Assembly: GCA_014871385.1 (NCBI GenBank)
Contig: CM026427.1
Coordinates: 11,966,430-12,030,429 of the forward strand
Length of the DNA: 64,000 nucleotides
Reading direction: 5' to 3'
DNA from: Ceratodon purpureus
Taxonomy: Eukaryota; Streptophyta; Bryopsida; Pseudoditrichales; Ditrichaceae
Shown: piece after piece, positions 58,164 through 64,000 of the stretch
Layout: each line of letters opens with the position of its first letter
How positions within the stretch are numbered: the first letter of the stretch is position 1
Notes under the pieces: generated by a model
Seen by the model: the letters and a program-made list of their open reading frames with translations, nothing else
The model's database searches: none
Told to the model about the DNA's origin: nothing
Translations under genes and position numbers: made by a program

Positions 58164-60711
58164 TGTTTTCTGGTTTGGTTTGGTTTAGCGAAGGGCGGGT
58201 GAGTTTGAGTTTTGTTCGTGTGTTGGAGATTTGGCGCTCGGATGCGAGGGGAGAGGTTTTGTGTTTGTTTACCGACTGACCTAAGTATCGGGGGAGAGAG
58301 GAGGAGGTGAGGGAGTAGGGTTGGATTTGAGGTGAGGAGGTGCGGGGTTTTGTAAGCGGCGGTTGCGATGAACAGCCTGCTGAATAACACGGTCGGGAAG
58401 GCTAGGAACTATGTGGATCTCAAGAAGGATGCCCGCAGGGGCGACATTGAGATGGGAGAGGCGCCGATGGGGGACGGTGGCGGGGAGGTGGATATGACGC
58501 AGTTTTTTGACGAGGTCGGGGTGATCAAGAGCGAGATGGACAGAATCAAGCAGTTGCTGGAGAAGGTGCAGGCGGCGAATGATGAGAGTAGGACGGTGCA
58601 CAAGGCGCAGGCGATGAAGGCGCTGAGGTCGCGGATGGACTCGGACATCGCGCAGGTGACGAAGCTGGCGAAGTCGATCAAGCTGAAGCTGGAGGTGCTG
58701 GACAGGGCGAATGCGGCGAACAGGAGGGTGCGGGGGTGCGAGGAGGGGTCGCCGACGGACAGGACGCGGACGTCGATCACGAGCACGCTGCGGAAGAAGC
58801 TGAAGGATCTGATGGGGGAATTTCAGGTGCTGCGGCAGAGGATGATGGAGGAGTACAAGGAGACGGTGGAGCGGAGGTGAGAATCTGTTTCGTCGTTTTG
58901 TTTTAATTTTATACGCTTTTTTTGTCGAGCAATCCGAATTACGTGGTCGTAGACGCGGTGCGCTGTTTGCAAACTGTTTATGAGATGGTTTTGTTGTTTA
59001 GTGTGCTTGTTGCCCGAAGAATTTGAAGTGTGGAAATTTGGTTCTCTTTGTTGCTCGAATTTCGATGGTTTGGTATCGGTAGGTGAATTGATTTCTTGTC
59101 AAGTATGCCGAGCATATTTTGGTGGTGGTGCTTTTGAGTTGCCATGGTGATACTTTACGTAATTCTTTCTTGAAGAGTCCAGAATCTGAGGTCTTCAGGC
59201 TGTTCCTCCTGACCTTTTTAGATGCAATCCTTTCAGCGTTAGGGCAGGACATGTGTGCCTGAAGTGAGCATAAGATTATACTGTGGAGCATACCTTCTTG
59301 CTTCTTGCTTCATATGATGATCGATGCTTCAGTCAGTTTCGAATTGATTTGTGGAAGTCGTTCTTACAATCAAACTTAAGTTAGCTACCATAGAGATGCT
59401 TGCGCATCATCATGCTTGGCAGAAGTGAAGAGCGTTTGCAGTATCGGTTGTAATCTATCTACACAGTTGTATTTTTGTAGAAGTTGTTTGGCTACTCATA
59501 CGTCAATCAGCAGTGCTTGCTCTTTTGTCAGCTTCTAAGTGTACCCGTATAGCAGATGATTTCTGACGTGGTGCCTTGAGAGTTTTTCACTGATATCGAA
59601 TATGCCAAAATAATCTAGGTGAACTGTTCTTATGGCGGTGCAGTGATCTAGCCAATTCGGATGATTACTCCGTCTTAGAAATCATTCTGCATTTTTGCCA
59701 GGGATAATTCAGAACCATTGGATCTATTCACCCAGTCAGTCTTTCAGCGATGTTTCTTTCTACTGTTCGGAGTGTGCATGTGTACCCGGAAGTGTCATGC
59801 GTTCTGTTAGTCGGTCTAATCGAGACTTTGTTTTGTGTTGCAGATACTACACCGTGACTGGAGAACATGCGGATGATGACACAATTGAGAACATCATCGA
59901 GACTGGAAACAGCGAGACCTTCCTTCAGAAGGCAATCCAGGAACAGGGCCGGGGCCAGGTGCTTGACACTATCAAAGAGATCCAAGAACGGCATGATGCC
60001 GTGAAGGAGATCGAGAGGAACTTGATTGAACTGAACCAGATCTTCATGGACATGGCAACGCTGGTTGAAGCGCAAGGAGAGCAACTGAATGACATTGAGC
60101 AGCACGTGAACAAGGCGACATCATTCGTAGAGAGAGGAACTACTCAGCTGAAGGTCGCCAAGGATCACCAGAGGGCAAAACGGAAGTGGGTGTGCATGGG
60201 GATTGCGCTGATCATCATTCTGATCCTGATCGTTCTTCTGCCAATCTTGCGGAGCGTAGGAGCCATTTGATGAATTTTTGAAAGCTTTTTTTTTAGGGCC
60301 CAGGTGCAGATCTTGGTGGAGATCTTGGCAGATCGTGAAGATTCGGGAGTAGGACTGGAGACAATGATCTCTTTGTAGATGCCATTTGATTTCTTTTTTT
60401 GGTCCTCGACTTGAGCATGTCGTGGTGGACATGTGAAGGATGCAAAGTAGAGCAGGGGAGCCGTTTGTAGATGCTGAAAATATCGGAAGGCCCTCTGGAA
60501 TATCATACAGCTCGATGATAACGTAGGCAAGACGTATAGGTAGTGAAGACGTCGGTTGCGATACAGTGACGTCCTTGGGAAGCGCTCGATCTCCTTGCCA
60601 CCCAGGCACCCAGTGTTAGGGGCAGATGTTTGTATTGTGTTGCAACGGCAGTCTTCTGTACCAGTTGGTGCCTCTACTTGGGCCTGTACAGCTCGGATTT
60701 GTGGTCAAACC
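58164..60711 (+). repeat. Inverted duplication, right arm
   Basis: Counterpart of 52717-54893. It is longer mainly because its syntaxin intron is 967 bp, against 575 bp in the left arm. Confidence 0.92.
58368..60270 (+). CDS. Plasma-membrane syntaxin, SYP12-like Qa-SNARE (right copy)
   Basis: Exons 58368-58876 and 59844-60270, with exactly the same exon lengths (509 and 427 bp) and splice position as the left copy, give 311 residues. The differences are Ile for Val27, Ala for Glu in VHKAQ(A/E)MK, His for Gln in DIEQ(H/Q)V, Thr for Ser in KA(T/S)SF, Glu for Ala in FV(E/A)RG and Val for Leu in RS(V/L)GAI. None affects the SNARE zero layer or the anchor. The gene is head-to-head with its twin, starts 3.7 kb apart. 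Both copies look functional. Confidence 0.94.
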
Positions 60712-61215
60712 AATGTTAGCATGATGCTTGGGGTTGTGTCGCAAGTCCGATTTTAGTCGTCTGCCTTGACCATCTCAACATTACTTGATCGGAGTTGGAT
60801 TCTATCTGTTCATTTTTTCAGGGTATGTTGCACAACTTGGAAAATAACTAAATTCTAAGCTACGAAGTCAACACTTGCTGTGTACAATGCTAAATTGTAA
60901 GGTCAATTGTGCACGCTTCTGTTATCTAATTTCTTTTCGAAGTCTAATTCCTGTAAGACCAACATGCTCGTGAGGGCTTTGCTGATCTTCCCTATGCAGA
61001 GAACTGTTCTGCACAGAGAACTAGCATACCCGGTGAATGTCTACGAAGAATGCTTACGAATTCCAGATGAAAGCCAGTGCAGTGAAAAATTTGACCAACT
61101 CTGGAATGCGAGAACTTGCCAAGAGGTGAATGTACTTAGGATTTTGAAATTCTGTTGGAACACTAGTGAAGTGTATTTCAACACTGTAAAAGAGACTTAC
61201 ATATTAACTGCAAAA
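60712..61215. other. Intergenic with exon-like segment 61048-61170
   Basis: 61048-61170 (+) matches 62709-62830 (-) at both DNA and translated level (ECLRIPDESQCSEKFDQL and ECSRIPVRSKCSEKIDQL). The open frame 60907-61314 carries it. Possible relic of a coding exon; family not recognised. Confidence 0.45.
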
Positions 61216-61219
61216 TTAA

Positions 61220-62081
61220 CCCCTAAAGTTCTGAGGGTATTTTTCATCAAAACTGCCTCAAAACAGCCCCTCTTCAAAGCAAGGTGGATTTTGCAAACTT
61301 GGGGTCTTTTTTAGAACATCTAACCGGTAAGATCTTGTAGCTAACTTCTATGTCTACATGTCCACCAAAACTCACACACTCATTCTTCACCAATTGCAAG
61401 ATCATAACGTTCAAAGTAGAAAAACAATTTTTTTTTCCCTGCAAAAAAAGGGGACAGCAGAGTTTTGAAGGCCCAAAAAACCATTTTTTTGCAGTATGGA
61501 TTTTGGTGGTTTTGATGCACGTCAAAGAAGACTGAGTTAGCTAATCGTCCTATGAAAATTATATTCAAAAAAGTTGTGGAAAGTTGCCAAAAAAATCATT
61601 TTCCGCTAAGGGGTATATTGAAATTCACAAACAAAGGCCGTTTTTCGACAATAAAAATAGCATATTAAAAAAATTTGGATTAAAAATCCGAACGGTGGGA
61701 ACATGCTCTATTGCCTTCTCTATACATAAATTTTTTTATTTTTGAAATATATTAAAATCTCAATTTTTGGTGGAATTTCAAAGTTTAGTCTTTGGGCAGA
61801 TTTTGGCAGTTTTGGGCAGTTTTGGGCAGTTTTGGGCAAAATTTGCTGCATTCACAGTGGCTTAGAACAATTCAGCAGCTGCCCAACGAGCAACGTTTGA
61901 CACTTAAACCTTCATAACTTTTGATCCCGATGTTGGAATTGAAAAATAAGAATACCTACACCAAGATCTTTGAACGGCCCACCTTCAATAAAAATTTCAG
62001 AAAATCTTGATATAAATTACATTCATAGGTACCTGCCCAAATTCCAAAAAAGCCCAAATGTGGCAGATTGTCCTTTAGGGG
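61220..62081 (+). mobile_element. TTAA-flanked non-autonomous DNA element, copy 3 (862 bp)
   Basis: CCCCTAAAG inverted ends bounded by TTAA at 61216-61219 and 62082-62085. The interior shares short phrases with the other long copies (taagatctt, agatcataacgttcaaagt) but is well diverged. It contains a 10-bp tandem repeat, ttttgggcag, at about 61798-61838. There is no coding frame. Confidence 0.8.
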
Positions 62082-62085
62082 TTAA

Positions 62086-63444
62086 ACAAGTGTTTGCATT
62101 TTTCTTACACACTATGAACTACCTGTTACTTCCACCCCTTTCCAAAAACATTGTTATTGAAAGTGTTGCCTCATGTGTTCTTAGGTGGATTACACTTAGT
62201 GTTTTTAATCAAAATTGACTTCAATTGAATTCTTGATATATTTGAATATGGCGCAAACCTCATAGAAGGTATTCAACACAGTATTTGGCATCTACCTCCA
62301 AATATGGAGGAAAATCTACGGTGGTCTCTGATGTGTTTACTTGTTTTGACAAAAGTCTAATACTCATTATGCTACAAGGAAAAAGAGTTGTTCTTTTTCT
62401 ATAAAATGTTTATGAAGGAACCTTTGAACAGGTTATATTTTATTATACTTTACAATAATCCACAGTCATAGAAAATGATAGTCTTGTTATTAAAGTAAGT
62501 TGTCAAAGAATTGAAGACAAGCTCATGATATGAAAAGGTTGGTTTGTCCTCCAAATTCACCCAATCTAAATCCATAAATAGGATTAAAGCAGTGGTTTTG
62601 GGAAGGGGTGGAAGTATTAGGTGGTAGATTGTGTATAAGAAAAATACAAATACTTATATAGTTTTGAAGTTTGTATTTATCTTTTACAATGTTGATATTG
62701 ATATCTTTCACTAGTATTCCAACACAATTGGAAATTCCAAAATCTTTTCATCTTTGAGCAAGTTCTTACATTCCAAAAGTTGGTCAATTTTTTCACTGCA
62801 CTTGCTTCTGACTGGAATTCGTGAGCATTCTGTACCTGACTGAAGAGGAGAGTCCAACCACCATTCAAAATGCAACGAACAAAGCACGCACAGGATACAC
62901 TTCAGAATTCCTCGGTGCTTATTAATGAGTGCAAGATTGGTTAAGTACAATTGTACATTACAACCGATCTAGAATTCAAAAGCACAGGAGAAACTTATAT
63001 GCTGTAGCAGCTCATCAAGCTGTTACAATTGTAATCTAGACCTTATTTACGCTGCAGTCCTTGAGTAGAGTCTCTTCAGATATGTAAGGTATATCTCACC
63101 TCACTTGAGGACGAGCTACTAAATTGATGATCTATCTCCGGGATAGTGGAGTATGGCAAATCTTGTCACCATTTAGTTTCCCAGTTCTAAACCATTATAG
63201 TCAAAATTCTATTAAAATGAAGCTAGAACCTGAGTATGGCCAAAAAACTAGAGCGAACTGCCATTGCCATTGCGATGATCCCATAGATCCCACTTTATCT
63301 TCTCTGTCAAAATCCTCACAGGGGAAACGAACTGCCTTGGCAATGTCGTCATCTGAGTGTTTGTGAACACCATATTAGAATTCTATACTTACACATTGTT
63401 GCATTCCATTGTAGCAAAGCTGGAACCCTTCGATGAAGTGAGCC
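62086..63444. other. Intergenic, with inverted exon-like segment 62709-62830
   Basis: Apart from the minus-strand segment matching 61048-61170 no feature is supported. The 3' side may hold UTR of the membrane-protein ORF. Confidence 0.45.
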
Positions 63445-63840
63445 TCACTGGTTATGGTGTAGGAAGGGTAGAACAACAAAGGCACCCACTCCTGTGAACA
63501 TAAGGAACGTCGATACGGCGTACATGTACATCTCCCACTTGAAAGACTGGGGATCCTCGGGAGAGAGAGACAGAAACTTCGAAATCGCAACCGCCCAGAC
63601 GAGTAGCAGGACTAAGAAAGAGAATGGGCCATGAACGTACATGAAACGGAAGTAGGGAGGGACGATGAAGCTGATGGTGTAGATGATGTAGCCACAGATC
63701 ATGACTGTCATTATGAGGGCCAACACTGCTAGGAGTATGTGGAAGAGCACTGTTCCAGTTTTCTTCACTAGGTGGTGCTCCGTGGCATCGTCGAACCTCT
63801 GTCTCATGAAATCATATGTGGTCATGGTGGAGATGGTCAC
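63445..63840 (-). CDS. Small multi-pass membrane protein, unknown function
   Basis: An open frame of 131 residues from ATG at 63840 to TGA at 63445-63447. After a hydrophilic start (TYDFMRQRFDDATEHHLVKK) come three to four hydrophobic helices: about residues 28-60 (possibly one long or two short spans, with TVMICGYIIYTISFIV), 72-92 (FSFLVLLLVWAVAISKFLSL) and 105-126. Charged loops between them (SPEDPQSFKWE) support a real membrane protein. The length suits a tetraspan-like small protein, but I recognise no family motif. It appears intronless. An upstream ATG lies in frame only at the chosen start and Met6. The promoter side lies at the window edge. Confidence 0.6.
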   Translation of the reverse strand: MTISTMTTYDFMRQRFDDATEHHLVKKTGTVLFHILLAVLALIMTVMICGYIIYTISFIVPPYFRFMYVHGPFSFLVLLLVWAVAISKFLSLSPEDPQSFKWEMYMYAVSTFLMFTGVGAFVVLPFLHHNQ

Positions 63841-64000
63841 CGACAGACTCAGGAATCGCTGAATTTAAGTGTGTGATGATCGGTTTATCAGGTACACCTG
63901 GTCATCTCCAACAGCTCTTAACTTAGTAATCCTGAAACTTGTGCAAAAATTGGAGAACAGAGGAAGCTCAATCCTGGAACTGCAGATACAGAGCAATGGA

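Overview
The window is nuclear DNA of a land plant. The evidence is a plant-type IRX10-like GT47 xylosyltransferase, an SYP12-like plasma-membrane syntaxin pair, PEX19, an organelle-type RuvX/YqgF protein, intronless-CDS eEF1A with a 5'UTR intron, telo-box and TTTAGGG motifs, and a Stowaway-type MITE. Compact genes in a moderately repeat-rich background, plus a gene resembling N4/N6 DNA methylases, make me lean to a non-seed plant, perhaps a moss. That is a guess.

Layout. 1-6500: one multi-exon gene on the + strand with a beta-class DNA-methylase-like fold. Its three long introns consist almost wholly of a 108-bp minisatellite. 6.5-11.0 kb: inverted, degenerate copies of that minisatellite, an orphan ORF (7091-7744, -) and a ~1-kb tandem duplication. 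11-20.3 kb: mostly non-coding, with G-tracts, a broken pogo-type transposase tail (13.4-13.9 kb) and the first TTAA-flanked non-autonomous element. 20.38-20.83 kb: RPS29. 22.07-22.55 kb: a possible coiled-coil ORF built on a 21-bp minisatellite. 23.15-26.06 kb: a Stowaway-like MITE split by a 5'-truncated LINE. 26.87-27.80 kb: second TTAA element. 28.18-32.51 kb: a complete-length but decayed pogo-type transposon with clear ends.

32.88-42.58 kb is a housekeeping block: IRX10-like (-), PEX19 (-) and RuvX/YqgF (+), each with exon phases that close exactly. Then come a short TTAA element (44.3 kb), eEF1A (-, 46.9-48.25 kb), an AT-rich gene-poor stretch, and an inverted duplication carrying two head-to-head syntaxin genes (98% identical proteins). 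The end holds a fourth TTAA element flanked by an inverted pair of exon-like segments, and a small membrane-protein ORF at 63.4-63.8 kb.

The host genes do not form an operon or pathway. They are ordinary cell functions: translation, secretion and cell-wall xylan, peroxisome import, and organelle rRNA maturation. The notable parts are the methylase-like gene embedded in its own minisatellite, the TTAA element family, the nested transposons with readable target-site duplications, and the syntaxin palindrome.
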